In this document: positions 45,013 to 53,650 of the stretch, piece after piece
Layout of the letters: each line of letters begins with the position of its first letter
Numbering within the stretch: the first letter of the stretch is position 1
Origin: an uncultured Alkaliphilus sp.
Lineage (GTDB): Bacteria; Bacillota; Clostridia; Peptostreptococcales; Natronincolaceae
Length of the DNA stretch: 64,000 nt
Reading direction: 5' to 3'
NCBI GenBank assembly: GCA_938074565.1
Contig: CALJEQ010000006.1
Location: 434,001-498,000 of the forward strand
The notes under the pieces: generated by a model
What the model saw: only the letters and a program-made list of their open reading frames with translations
Told to the model about the DNA's origin: nothing
Databases searched by the model: none
Made by a program: the position numbers and the translations under genes

Positions 45013-45603
45013 ATGGGAATAGAATCAGCTAAAAGTCAAAAACTTCTCTATCATTTAACTAAATTAGACAACTTGGATTCTATTTTAGAATATGGGTTAG
45101 TACCAAGAAAATATCTCGTAGATAGCCAAGTAATATTTGGTGATGTTGCTGCTCCAGGTATAATTACCAAAAGAGAAGAATTAGGTTTAGATATATATAC
45201 ACCTTTTCATTTCCATCCCTATTCTTCCTTTGACGTTGCAGTGAAGAGTACTTACCCACAAACCGAATTTATTTATATATGCATTAAACGAGATTTAGCA
45301 CGGCATAATAAGTTTAAAATACTTCCGATACATCCAACCTCAAGTTATGAATATAAACTTTATGAGTATGACGATGGATTTGAACAAATAGATTGGGTTA
45401 CGTTAACGGCAAAAGGAAGGGTTGACCATTATGCAAAGCAAGTAAAAATGGCTGAATGTCTTACTGAGTTAAAAATAGGTGTGGAGTCTTTTCATTCAAT
45501 TATCGTTAGAAACAATGATGTAAAAAATATTGTTGAATATAAGTTAAGGAAAAAAATCAAAAAAATCGAACCTCCATATGTAGATGTTAAGAATTTGTTT
45601 TAA
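45013..45603 (+). CDS. darT: DarT-family DNA ADP-ribosyltransferase toxin
   Basis: A 196-residue DarT (DUF4433) protein. The NAD-binding start reads LLYHLTKLDNLDSILEYGLV with His14 and Thr16, and the catalytic glutamate is Glu148 in KMAECLTEL, followed by a Ser/His-rich strand as in the family. PFHFHPYSSFDVAV corresponds to the region that touches the DNA. DarT attaches ADP-ribose to bases in single-stranded DNA, which blocks replication; some act in phage defence. The base and motif used here cannot be read from sequence. It is followed after 27 bases by its macrodomain antitoxin. AGGGGAC is a modest ribosome site. Confidence 0.88.
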   Translation: MGIESAKSQKLLYHLTKLDNLDSILEYGLVPRKYLVDSQVIFGDVAAPGIITKREELGLDIYTPFHFHPYSSFDVAVKSTYPQTEFIYICIKRDLARHNKFKILPIHPTSSYEYKLYEYDDGFEQIDWVTLTAKGRVDHYAKQVKMAECLTELKIGVESFHSIIVRNNDVKNIVEYKLRKKIKKIEPPYVDVKNLF

Positions 45604-45630
45604 TAAGAATAAATTGAAAGGGGTGAGACT

Positions 45631-46656
45631 GTGATTGTTTATACAACAGGTGATTTACTAACTTCCTCAGCTGATGCATTAGTTAATACGGTGAACTGTG
45701 AAGGCTATATGGGTAAAGGTATTGCATACCAGTTTAAGTTGAAATACCCCGAAAATAACGTTGACTACGTTAAGGTTTGTAAGAATGGAACTCTTAGAGT
45801 TGGAAAGCTTCATTATTTTATGGAAAAAGGTAAAATAATAATTAATTTCCCCACTAAGGATAAGTGGAGGGCTAAATCTAAAATGGAATACATAGTTAGT
45901 GGTTTAGATGAATTAGTTTGTTTAATTAGACAGTTAGACATAAAGAGTATAGCAATTCCACCCCTTGGAAGTGGAAATGGTGGACTAATATGGGCAGAAG
46001 TTAAAGATTTAATAGAAAAAAAGCTTACTGTATTATCCAATGATGTTGAAATATATATTTACGAGCCATCAAAAAAATATAACGCACAACCAACAGTTGA
46101 ACCTAAACTTAGTATGTCAGCACTTGTCTTAATGGAAATTAAAGAACGTTTAAGTAAATTTAATACTTTAAGACTACAAAAAACAGCTTATTTTGTAGAT
46201 GTTTTTTCTGGAGAAAAATATTTCAAATTTAAGCGTCATAAATATGGACCATATGATAATTCAATAGCTATAATAAGTAGAAATATTAAGGAATATCAAA
46301 AATATCATAATTTTAAAAGTACAAATGAGGCATATAAGATACTATATAATAAAATAGTAAGTGAAAGTGTTTCAACTAAATTAATACAATTGGCACCTTC
46401 CGTACTAAAGGCAACTGAATATGTCAATTCGATAAAAACAGACTTTGAGTTAGAATGTCTTTCAACAATTGTTTATTTAATAGATGAACAAGGTAGTTTA
46501 TTAGATTGCGAAATTGTTGAAAAATTTAAAATGTGGTCAGAAGATAAGGCAAATAGGTTCTCGGAAGATGAGATAATAAGAGGGATAGAAAGGTTAAATA
46601 ATGAAAATGTAATTGAGAAAACTTTAACTGGTTATGCTATTGTAGTGAAATATTGA
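45631..46656 (+). CDS. darG: DarG-family macrodomain antitoxin
   Basis: A 341-residue two-domain antitoxin. Residues 1-150 are a macrodomain (TTGDLLTSSADALVNTVNCE, GYMGKGIAYQFKLKYP, IPPLGSGNGGLIW) that removes ADP-ribose from DNA. The C-terminal 180 residues, starting near LSMSALVLMEIKERL and including LQKTAYFVDVFSGE and KRHKYGPYDNSIAII, match the DarG tail that neutralises DarT directly. GTG 45631 has AAAGGGGTGAGA upstream. It is in an operon with darT, toxin first, as is usual for this system. Confidence 0.9.
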   Translation: MIVYTTGDLLTSSADALVNTVNCEGYMGKGIAYQFKLKYPENNVDYVKVCKNGTLRVGKLHYFMEKGKIIINFPTKDKWRAKSKMEYIVSGLDELVCLIRQLDIKSIAIPPLGSGNGGLIWAEVKDLIEKKLTVLSNDVEIYIYEPSKKYNAQPTVEPKLSMSALVLMEIKERLSKFNTLRLQKTAYFVDVFSGEKYFKFKRHKYGPYDNSIAIISRNIKEYQKYHNFKSTNEAYKILYNKIVSESVSTKLIQLAPSVLKATEYVNSIKTDFELECLSTIVYLIDEQGSLLDCEIVEKFKMWSEDKANRFSEDEIIRGIERLNNENVIEKTLTGYAIVVKY

Positions 46657-46681
46657 AAATTATGTAATAATTAACACCTAC

Positions 46682-46713
46682 AAAAAAGAACTTATTGCTA
46701 GGTTCTTTTTTCA
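46682..46713 (+). terminator. Terminator of darTG
   Basis: AAAAAAGAAC (46682-46691) pairs with GTTCTTTTTT (46702-46711). Confidence 0.85.
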
Positions 46714-46809
46714 TCATACTAATGGTCTAAAACTCACCAAGTCGCAAATTTGTTATTGTAATAAAATTTAGCTAATATATAGATTATAAAAATAATAGGT
46801 AAACTTTAA

Positions 46810-46845
46810 AAACCATGTCTACATATAAACATGGTTTTATTTTTG
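46810..46845. terminator. Second terminator between darG and the DUF2382 gene
   Basis: AAACCATGT (46810-46818) pairs with ACATGGTTT (46829-46837), followed by TATTTTT. On the minus strand it can also end the DUF2382 transcript. Confidence 0.75.
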
Positions 46846-46865
46846 ATCAGATAAAATTTGATGTG

Positions 46866-47486
46866 CTAGTCCTCTTTATTTATTATTTTAGGGTTTCCAG
46901 TGGTTTTAATATGTAACTTTTCCTTTGCTAAAAGCTCTTGAACATGTTGAATTTCACTTGTTTGTTCTTTATAAATTTTAACATCTTCTTGCGCTACTGG
47001 ATGTTTGATAATTTCTATAAGTTCTTCTTTAATTGGTATACGAATAGTCTCGGTTCTTTCATTTGTTTTGCTGGGATCAGCCTTATCCAATACTTCTTTT
47101 TCTATTACAAGTTCTTCACGGGTGACAGGCACAGTTATATTTTTTTCTTCTTTGATAATCTCTTTGTGAACAGTAACTACTGCTGTTTTTACCCGTCTCT
47201 TTGTTATGTCAAGCTGTTCCTCCTTAAGATGAAGCTTTGATTGATTGATACTGGAGTCTTTTTTTTCAATTGTTTTATCTTTTTGAATATAGTTAATCAA
47301 ACTACCTATAACTGCACCAGTAAAAATACCTAGAATAGTTCCTATCGTCATTACTTTGTTTGGACTGTACTTAAAAACTCCCCCTAAAGGAAGAAGATTT
47401 TGTCTATATAAAAAACCAATAAATCCTCCTAAAATACCCCCAACAACTAAATAAGAAAAAACTCTAGTTGTAATTTTCTTAGCCAT
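46866..47486 (-). CDS. DUF2382 stress protein with N-terminal membrane segments
   Basis: A 206-residue protein. Two hydrophobic, glycine-rich helices near the N-terminus (FSYLVVGGILGGFIGFLYR and TIGTILGIFTGAVIGSLINY) should place it in the membrane. The C-terminal part is a DUF2382/YsnF domain with the typical phrases LHLKEEQLDITKRRVKTAVV, VPVTREELVIEK, TIRIPIKEE and DVKIYKEQ. Such domains are found in general stress proteins; no activity is known. It is a paralogue of the next minus-strand gene upstream. A terminator lies between the two. Confidence 0.88.
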   Translation of the reverse strand: MAKKITTRVFSYLVVGGILGGFIGFLYRQNLLPLGGVFKYSPNKVMTIGTILGIFTGAVIGSLINYIQKDKTIEKKDSSINQSKLHLKEEQLDITKRRVKTAVVTVHKEIIKEEKNITVPVTREELVIEKEVLDKADPSKTNERTETIRIPIKEELIEIIKHPVAQEDVKIYKEQTSEIQHVQELLAKEKLHIKTTGNPKIINKED

Positions 47487-47510
47487 ATTTTATCCTCCAA
47501 ATTAAGAAGT

Positions 47511-47550
47511 AAAAACACCTCACAAATCGAACTTAAGATTGAGAGGTGTT
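47511..47550 (-). terminator. Terminator between the two DUF2382 genes
   Basis: On the minus strand AACACCTC pairs with GAGGTGTT, with CAAT opposite ATTTG-like bases near the loop, followed by TTT. Confidence 0.8.
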
Positions 47551-47572
47551 TCCTGCTTTATGTTAAATATAC

Positions 47573-48016
47573 CTATTGAAGACTACCATCTTCATCAGAA
47601 ATTATATGAGGATCACCGTCTTTATGAACACGAGCTTCTTCTCTTCGTAAGGTTTCTTTTACTTCTCGTGTTTCTACTTGTTCACGCTTTTTAGCTGAAA
47701 TCTCCCCTGTTACTACAGTATGTTTACCAACTTCAACTCGATCTTCGCTAACAGGGATACGAATAGTTTCCTCATCACCAATAGGCGAATCACTTAACTC
47801 ATTGTCTAAAGATCTTCTTTCTATTACAACTTCTTCGTGGGTAACAGGTACATCAACTGATTGAAGTTCCTCGACAATCTCTTTACTTATTTCTACTTCT
47901 CCAACTTGAACTCTATTTTTAGTTATGTCCATTTCTTCTTTACGAAGACGAAGTTTTTCATCATTAACTGTTTTTTCTTTTTTATCTTCATCTTTAGATT
48001 TACCAAAAAGGTTCAT
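47573..48016 (-). CDS. DUF2382/YsnF-family soluble stress protein
   Basis: A 147-residue protein that is almost entirely a DUF2382 domain. It has a short Asp/Lys-rich start, then KLRLRKEEMDITKNRVQVGE, VPVTHEEVVIERRS, TIRIPVSEDRVEVGK and an Arg/Glu-rich tail. It lacks the membrane helices of its neighbour, so the pair may be a soluble and an anchored form. ATG 48016 follows AGGAGGTAATTAT on the minus strand; an in-frame ATG further upstream (48037) has no site. Confidence 0.88.
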   Translation of the reverse strand: MNLFGKSKDEDKKEKTVNDEKLRLRKEEMDITKNRVQVGEVEISKEIVEELQSVDVPVTHEEVVIERRSLDNELSDSPIGDEETIRIPVSEDRVEVGKHTVVTGEISAKKREQVETREVKETLRREEARVHKDGDPHIISDEDGSLQ

Positions 48017-48197
48017 ATAATTACCTCCTATACTCACATTTATTAACTTCTATAATAGATTGCCCTGTCAGAGTTTTTACTATTCTATAAAGAAATATTT
48101 TTATATATTTTCGTTTATAATATGTTTAATTATGGTAAGTAAATTTTAACTTTTACTGAAAACTTGTAAACAATTACTTAGCAAAAATACAAAAAAA

Positions 48198-48226
48198 TTG
48201 ACAAATTCAAAATATAAAGTTAACAT
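48198..48226 (+). promoter_or_regulatory. Promoter 1 of the metallophosphoesterase gene
   Basis: TTGACA (48198-48203), a 17-base spacer and TAACAT (48221-48226). Confidence 0.65.
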
Positions 48227-48258
48227 GTATTATTATGTTGTAAAAAATAATAATAAGA

Positions 48259-48287
48259 TTGACAGAGCTTTAGTCAGTCTTTACTAT
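48259..48287 (+). promoter_or_regulatory. Promoter 2 of the metallophosphoesterase gene
   Basis: TTGACA (48259-48264), a 17-base spacer and TACTAT (48282-48287), ending 23 bases before the start codon. Confidence 0.65.
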
Positions 48288-48310
48288 CTATTATGAAATG
48301 AGGAACAATA

Positions 48311-49402
48311 ATGAAAAAAGTCAGTTTACTAATAATATTTATAACAATAATGTCAGTAATTTATTCTGGAATGAATTATTACGTTTACTATAGTCTTGTG
48401 AAGGGACTAGGACTTGTGGGTAGGTGGAAATTAATTTTGCAGATAGTATTTATTATTTTAGCCTCTACTTTTATAATAGGTCGATTTCTACAGATCAAAT
48501 TTCCAGTATATAAATTAACTTATATAGGTAACTTATGGTTTGGAATTATATCCATTGCCATTACTGTTTTTATAGGAAAAGATATACTTATATTACTTAT
48601 TGGTAAACAGTATAAAAATACAGGGTTTATATTGGCTTTGTTATTAGTGATAATTTTAATCTTTTGGTCAATCTTCAATGTTATTAAAGGGACAATAGTT
48701 AAAGAAGTTAAGATAAATAGTAGTAAATACCAGAATGATAATCCTTTGAATATTGTACTTTTATCAGATGTTCACTTAAGTAGAATGGTTTCTACAAAGT
48801 GGCTTAAATCAGTGGTAAAACAAGTAAATGGACTTTCACCAGACGTAATTGTTATTACAGGTGATTTTGTAGATGATGATTATCAATATTTAGAAAAGTT
48901 TGTGCCAATCTTAAAGCAGTTAAAAAGCAAACTGGGGATTTATGCGGTGGCAGGAAATCACGATCATTTTAGAGGGGTGGAGGGCTTTGCTAATTATTTA
49001 GAAGAAGTTAACGTTCATTTATTATTAAATGAAGGGGTTAAGGTGTCATCACAAGTTAATTTAATAGGTCTAGATGAAGGGGTGGCTAGATACAATAATA
49101 CACTATTTAAAGAGGTATTATCCCAGTGTAAGTCAGAACAATATAATATTTTATTATCTCACCAACCTGTTGGGTTTAAAGAGGCTGTCGAATTGGGAGT
49201 AGACCTACAACTATCAGGACACACCCATAATGGTCAAATTTTACCTTTAAACTTGATGATTAACATTTTTTATCGCTATGCCTATGGATTGTATAAATAT
49301 AAGACAGGACATATATATACTACTTCTGGAACAGGAACCTGGGGACCACCTATGCGGTTATTTTCCAACTGTGAAGTAGTTAAGTTAATAATAGATAAAT
49401 AA
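48311..49402 (+). CDS. Membrane-anchored metallophosphoesterase (YkuE/YaeI-like)
   Basis: A 363-residue protein. About four membrane helices in the first 120 residues are followed by a calcineurin-like phosphoesterase domain: VLLSDVHLSRM, VIVITGDFVDD, YAVAGNHDHF, LLSHQP and LQLSGHTHNGQI, with all two-metal ligands present. Related enzymes act on lipid or nucleotide phosphates at the membrane; the substrate is not known here. Two tandem promoters precede it. Hairpin element copy B sits after its stop. Confidence 0.88.
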   Translation: MKKVSLLIIFITIMSVIYSGMNYYVYYSLVKGLGLVGRWKLILQIVFIILASTFIIGRFLQIKFPVYKLTYIGNLWFGIISIAITVFIGKDILILLIGKQYKNTGFILALLLVIILIFWSIFNVIKGTIVKEVKINSSKYQNDNPLNIVLLSDVHLSRMVSTKWLKSVVKQVNGLSPDVIVITGDFVDDDYQYLEKFVPILKQLKSKLGIYAVAGNHDHFRGVEGFANYLEEVNVHLLLNEGVKVSSQVNLIGLDEGVARYNNTLFKEVLSQCKSEQYNILLSHQPVGFKEAVELGVDLQLSGHTHNGQILPLNLMINIFYRYAYGLYKYKTGHIYTTSGTGTWGPPMRLFSNCEVVKLIIDK

Positions 49403-49423
49403 ACTTTATCTTTTTCATCACTG

Positions 49424-49477
49424 AAAAAACTCAGCACCTTTACGTATTTCTGATACGTTGCAGTGGCTGAGTTTTTT
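49424..49477 (+). repeat. Dispersed hairpin element, copy B
   Basis: The core is 49431-49470, flanked by AAAAAAC and GTTTTTT. It matches copy A with AC opposite GT after TCAGC and a bulged G. It lies between convergent genes, where a two-way terminator would be useful. Confidence 0.75.
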
Positions 49478-49528
49478 AGTTCCTGTAACCTGAAATTTTT
49501 CATCAGACTATATTTTGTTGCTTTTATA

Positions 49529-50278
49529 TTAGCGTAGTTTATTAAAAGAGATCGTTTCACCCCGTTGGTTAATGATGAAGGTGGAAATAGGATAACATTG
49601 GACTTTGGTTGAAAAGTCTTGAGTTATATGATATTCATTAGCAAAGTGCATAGGAATTAAAAGTTTTGGATTTAATTTATGGGCAAAATATTCCCCACCT
49701 AAATGAAAGTATTCTTCTAACCTAGGGTCAACAGGAACAAAGGCAATGTCAATGGTTTCAGTAATTTGATTTACTTCCCGTTTAAAGTCTTTTTCTTCAA
49801 TCAATTGTTTTTCTGATTCTGAATTTTTCCAATGCCACCAATTTAAATCACCTGCATGGAAAATAGTAAAGCCATCAACTTTAACTAAAAAGGAAACCCC
49901 TTGATCAGTAGTTCCATAGGTTTTAATAGAGGTAGTATCCTCTAAAGTCAAAGTATTATAGGACTCCATAGTATAGACATTTTTTAAATGGGAAGGTACA
50001 GTAACATCGTCACTGAGGATATATGTATTGAGGGGGTTATACTGTTGCCATTGAAAAATGACAGGGTTAAAATGATCCTTATGATTGTGGGTAACAAAGA
50101 CGAGTACATTCTTTTTTTCTCTAATTAGCTCTGGTGTAATAACACCATTTTCTATTGTATTTTCATAACCTTTAGCTACTTTATTTAAAAAGTAATCAAA
50201 AATTAAGAAGTGACTTGACGTCTCTACAGCAAAGCCACTATGAAAAAGATGATGGATTTTAGCTTCTATTTTTTCCAT
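49529..50278 (-). CDS. MBL-fold metal-dependent hydrolase
   Basis: A 249-residue metallo-beta-lactamase-fold protein. The metal motif HxHxDH appears as FVTHNHKDHFNP, a later histidine in IFHAGDLNWWHW and another in LIPMHFANEYH. It resembles the UlaG/YtkL-like branch used on phosphate esters or lactones; substrate unknown. Ribosome site AGGAGGTATTATT precedes the start on the minus strand. It is convergent with the phosphoesterase gene and separate from speD. Confidence 0.85.
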   Translation of the reverse strand: MEKIEAKIHHLFHSGFAVETSSHFLIFDYFLNKVAKGYENTIENGVITPELIREKKNVLVFVTHNHKDHFNPVIFQWQQYNPLNTYILSDDVTVPSHLKNVYTMESYNTLTLEDTTSIKTYGTTDQGVSFLVKVDGFTIFHAGDLNWWHWKNSESEKQLIEEKDFKREVNQITETIDIAFVPVDPRLEEYFHLGGEYFAHKLNPKLLIPMHFANEYHITQDFSTKVQCYPISTFIINQRGETISFNKLR

Positions 50279-50433
50279 AATAATACCTCCTAAAAATTGT
50301 TTGAAAAATCCGTTGCTATGTAAAAATAAGTGTATACCATTGATATTATATTATTATACCAAAAAATATTACTTAGAAACTTCTTGCAACAAACAAAAAT
50401 GGTAGAAAAAGTTTTAATGTGGTTAATAAAATA

Positions 50434-50468
50434 AAAAAAGGTTACAGATAAAAATCTGCAACCTTTTT
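50434..50468 (-). terminator. Terminator of speD
   Basis: On the minus strand AGGTTGCAGA pairs with TCTGTAACCT (one G-T pair), followed by a T-run that reads as A residues on the plus strand. Confidence 0.85.
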
Positions 50469-50469
50469 A

Positions 50470-51285
50470 CTATACCTTAGGAATGTTTCTTCCGTAGAAG
50501 ATTTCCGCCATTTCCTTTTTTAATCTTTGTTTAATTTTTTTCTTTTCACCTGGAAGAAGATCTTTTTTATTAATACCGAATAAGTAGTTATCTAAATCAA
50601 ATTCTTTTAAGATCATTTTAGTATGGAAAATATTTTCTTGATAAACATTAACATCTATCATTTGGTATCTATTTTTAGTTTCACCGGCAATATAATTTTG
50701 GATAGAGTTAATTTTATGATCGATAAAGAACTTTTTGCCGCTGATGTCTCTAGTAAATCCTCTAACTCGATAATCTATAGACATAATGTCGGAGTCAAAG
50801 CTGTGAATTAGATAATTCAATGCTTTAAGTGGAGAGATATGTCCACATGTAGATACATCAATGTCAGCTCTAAATGTACTTATTCCTTCATCTGGGTGAC
50901 TTTCTGGATAGGTATGAACTGTAATATGACTTTTATCTAGATGGGCAACAACTCCATCAGGTAGTGGACCAGGGGTTTCGCTTTCATGTTCAGGGGTATG
51001 ATCAGAAGCTACCAATCCTTCAGAAACCAGCATCGTAACACTGGCACCTTGAGGGTCATAGTCTTGTTTTGCAATATTTAATACGTTTGCTCCAATAATG
51101 TCTGCTACATTAGTTAAAATATTGGTTAATCTTTCTGCATTATACTGTTCATCGATATATTCAATATAATTTTTACGATCTTCCACTGTTTTAGCATAAC
51201 AAATATCGTACATATTAAAACTCAATGTCTTAGTTAAGTTATTAAAACCGTATAGTTTAAGTTTTTTTAATGGTTTAACGTCCAT
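50470..51285 (-). CDS. speD: S-adenosylmethionine decarboxylase proenzyme
   Basis: A 271-residue proenzyme of the Escherichia coli type (about 264), longer than the small Bacillus SpeH form. Self-cleavage at [15 protein letters not shown] turns Ser119 into the pyruvoyl cofactor. Other conserved regions are [20 protein letters not shown] and [12 protein letters not shown]. It makes decarboxylated AdoMet for spermidine synthesis; no spermidine synthase is beside it. A ribosome site AGGAGG precedes ATG 51285 on the minus strand. Confidence 0.95.
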   Translation of the reverse strand: MDVKPLKKLKLYGFNNLTKTLSFNMYDICYAKTVEDRKNYIEYIDEQYNAERLTNILTNVADIIGANVLNIAKQDYDPQGASVTMLVSEGLVASDHTPEHESETPGPLPDGVVAHLDKSHITVHTYPESHPDEGISTFRADIDVSTCGHISPLKALNYLIHSFDSDIMSIDYRVRGFTRDISGKKFFIDHKINSIQNYIAGETKNRYQMIDVNVYQENIFHTKMILKEFDLDNYLFGINKKDLLPGEKKKIKQRLKKEMAEIFYGRNIPKV

Positions 51286-51562
51286 ATTTAAATTAGCTTC
51301 CTCCTTTGCGTATATTCTATATTAAATAATATTAATATTATTTATTATTCCTTGCGATTTCAATTATAAACCTCTTGGCGAAATATATCAAGTAGTTTCA
51401 AAAACATAAAGATATTTTATAGTAAATACATTAAATATACAATAAGATTTTAAGTATTTTATATTAAAAACAATAGTATTCGACAAAATATTACATAAAA
51501 AAACAATAGTTTCTTGCAGAATTGTGATATAATTACATTATGAAAATTAGTATGGAGGTGTA

Positions 51563-52030
51563 ATGATGAAGGCACAATTTGTAAATCCATTTTTAAAGGC
51601 TATTCAAGATATTTTAAATCAGATAACAGGTATGAGTATGGAAATAAAAAAGACTAATTTAAATCAGACATCATCAGTTTCTAAAGATGTGGCAATTTTA
51701 ATTGGGGTTACAGGACAATTAGAAGGACAAACCATGATCAATTTAGATGAACATTTCGCTATGAAAATTGCATCTAATATGATGGGTGGAATGCCTGTTA
51801 CAGAATTTGATGATATTTCAAAAAGTGCTGTTGCAGAATTAGGTAATATGATTTTAGGGAATGCTGCAAGTATTTTATATAACGAAGGTTATAAAATAGA
51901 TATTACACCCCCAACCTTATTAACAAGAGAAAGTGCTGTTACATGGGACATAAAGCAACCCATGTTATCTACAACACTGGAAAATAATTTAGGAATAATT
52001 GAAATGAATTTAGCTTTAATTGCGAAATAG
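51563..52030 (+). CDS. CheX-like chemotaxis phosphatase family protein
   Basis: A 155-residue protein of the CheX/CheC superfamily. The N-terminal FVNPFLKAIQDILNQITGM, the segment MKIASNMMGGMPVTEFDD and the signature helix KSAVAELGNMILGNAASIL (Glu and Asn at the catalytic places) are visible. CheX removes phosphate from CheY-P; some relatives act outside chemotaxis, and no chemotaxis gene is nearby. GGAGGTG precedes a double ATG (51563 or 51566). Confidence 0.85.
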   Translation: MMKAQFVNPFLKAIQDILNQITGMSMEIKKTNLNQTSSVSKDVAILIGVTGQLEGQTMINLDEHFAMKIASNMMGGMPVTEFDDISKSAVAELGNMILGNAASILYNEGYKIDITPPTLLTRESAVTWDIKQPMLSTTLENNLGIIEMNLALIAK

Positions 52031-52118
52031 AGTTTACTAGATTATTATTGTTAATGATAATAAAATGGTTAATAAACAATAATAGATACATGGTGAAAAT
52101 GTATAGGAGGTTTAAGGT

Positions 52119-52589
52119 ATGCCATTAAATATAGTTTTATATGAACCAGAGATTCCACAAAATACAGGTAATATTGCTAGAACCTGTGTTATTACCAACT
52201 CCATACTACATATTATTGGCCCTATGGGTTTTTCGTTGGATGAAAAACAAGTAAAAAGAGCGGGTTTAGATTATTGGGATCTATTAGATTTAAGATATTA
52301 TGATAATTATCAAGCTTTTATAAAAGCTAATCCAGATGCCTTAATTTACTATTGTGAGACTAGAACTAAAAATATCTATTCTGATGTTACCTACCCAGAT
52401 AATTGTTACATTATGTTTGGTAAGGAAACTACAGGTATTCCTAAGGAAATATTAGAAGAAAATATAGAAACCTGTATTAGAATACCCATGCTGATTAATG
52501 AGAAGGCAAGATCATTAAACCTATCCAACACAGTAGCCATTGCTGTATATGAAGTGTTAAGGCAATGGAGTTTTCCGGGAATGGTGTAG
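52119..52589 (+). CDS. trmL: tRNA (cytidine/uridine-34-2'-O)-methyltransferase
   Basis: A 156-residue SPOUT-class methyltransferase of the TrmL/YibK/CspR type. The N-terminal LNIVLYEPEIPQNTGNIART, the loop YIMFGKETTGIPKEI and the C-terminal knot IPMLINEKARSLNLSNTVAI are all present. It methylates the wobble ribose of certain leucine tRNAs using AdoMet. AGGAGG precedes ATG 52119. Confidence 0.95.
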   Translation: MPLNIVLYEPEIPQNTGNIARTCVITNSILHIIGPMGFSLDEKQVKRAGLDYWDLLDLRYYDNYQAFIKANPDALIYYCETRTKNIYSDVTYPDNCYIMFGKETTGIPKEILEENIETCIRIPMLINEKARSLNLSNTVAIAVYEVLRQWSFPGMV

Positions 52590-52756
52590 AATAGGACAGA
52601 CTATTATTTTGGTAAAAAATTAAATATAATACAGAAAATTACGAATATATTAGGACAACTTAGTAAATATATACCTATAATGAAGTAAAATACTCATTTG
52701 AATTATTAATTACTAAAAGTGCCTCTAATTACACAAATATTTTCCAATAAAAATAG

Positions 52757-52785
52757 TTGCTAGTACAAGCCTTATATAATATAAT
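52757..52785 (+). promoter_or_regulatory. Promoter of the glycine reductase operon
   Basis: TTGCTA (52757-52762), a 17-base spacer and TATAAT (52780-52785), about 80 bases before the first aptamer. Confidence 0.65.
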
Positions 52786-52865
52786 GACAGTATAGATATA
52801 AACTATAGAAAATTGTTGTGACATAGGAAACTTATATAATTAAACTGAATATATTTTACTGGAGG

Positions 52866-53066
52866 ATAGATGCGGGAGAGACTTGATTCCCATTAGAATC
52901 AAGCGCCGAAGGAAGAAGCTAAAGAGTACGCCACTTTTTTAGTGAACATCTCAGGCAAAAGGACCGTGTTTGGACAGTACTCTGGAAAGCGGGAGCACCG
53001 AAGGAGCAACTTCTATACTTATTAAGTTAAGTTGGAAAGAATCTCTCAGGTTTTAAGAACAGAGAT
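52866..53066 (+). promoter_or_regulatory. Tandem glycine riboswitch
   Basis: Two aptamers of the gcvT type. The first has GCGGGAGAG, GCGCCGAAGGA, CATCTCAGGCAAAAGGACCG and GGACAGTACTCTGGA. The second follows at once with AGCGGGAGCACCGAAGGAGC, ATCTCTCAGGTTTTAAGAAC and ACAGAG. The closing ACAGAG overlaps the terminator stem, so glycine binding should block termination and switch the operon on. This matches its use of glycine as substrate. Confidence 0.95.
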
Positions 53067-53104
53067 AACTATGGCATTAGGCGATGACATAGTTATCTTT
53101 TTTT
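53063..53104 (+). terminator. Riboswitch-controlled terminator
   Basis: AGATAACTATG (53063-53073) pairs perfectly with CATAGTTATCT (53088-53098), followed by six to seven T residues. It shares bases with the end of aptamer 2. Confidence 0.92.
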
Positions 53105-53173
53105 GTTTTTGTATAATTTACATGAGTTGTGGAGATATTGAAGAGATAGTAAAGTAGATAATGAGGTGTATAC

Positions 53174-53566
53174 ATGATAAAAAAGAATGCAACAATTATT
53201 ACCAATAACACCCTTGTTTGTGATAAATATGACGATAAATTTTCCCTTTTATATATAGAAGACTCGTTAATAGAAGTGTTAAAAGTAACACGGGATAAAA
53301 TCCATGAAGGTCATAAGCTTTTGACTCATCCTTTATCGGGTAGTGTCAAGCCTAATGAGACCCTATACAAAACTGTGATAGTCTCTAATGAAAAGGGAAA
53401 GCTTGATATGGAATCACTGTTAATAATAGAGTCTGCCATTGAAACAGCTGAAAAATTTATGAGTATGAAACAGCCTCCAAATTGGAAGGATGAAGTACTG
53501 GCAGATTTTAGAGAGATTGATTGTACCTTGATTGATAGTGCTGTTGAAAGTATGAAAAACTATTAG
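53174..53566 (+). CDS. grdX: GrdX family protein
   Basis: A 130-residue soluble protein at the head of the glycine reductase operon. Its place, its size and phrases such as KLLTHPLSGSVKPNETLYKTV and SAIETAEKFMSMKQPPNW match GrdX, which accompanies glycine and betaine reductase genes in clostridia but has no defined activity. It is the first gene after the riboswitch. AATGAGGTG is its ribosome site. Confidence 0.88.
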   Translation: MIKKNATIITNNTLVCDKYDDKFSLLYIEDSLIEVLKVTRDKIHEGHKLLTHPLSGSVKPNETLYKTVIVSNEKGKLDMESLLIIESAIETAEKFMSMKQPPNWKDEVLADFREIDCTLIDSAVESMKNY

Positions 53567-53650
53567 AGATTTACGCTAAGCTTCCATTAGCTTAGGATTT
53601 AAAATACCTCAATCTACTAAAAGCAAAAATAAGTTTAAGGAGTGGAACAA

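Larger units (their letters stand above)
52590..53173. other. Leader region of the glycine reductase operon
   Basis: The 584-base gap holds a promoter (52757-52785), a tandem glycine riboswitch (52866-53066), its terminator (53063-53104) and about 70 bases of leader before grdX. 52590-52750 shows no recognisable feature. Confidence 0.85.
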
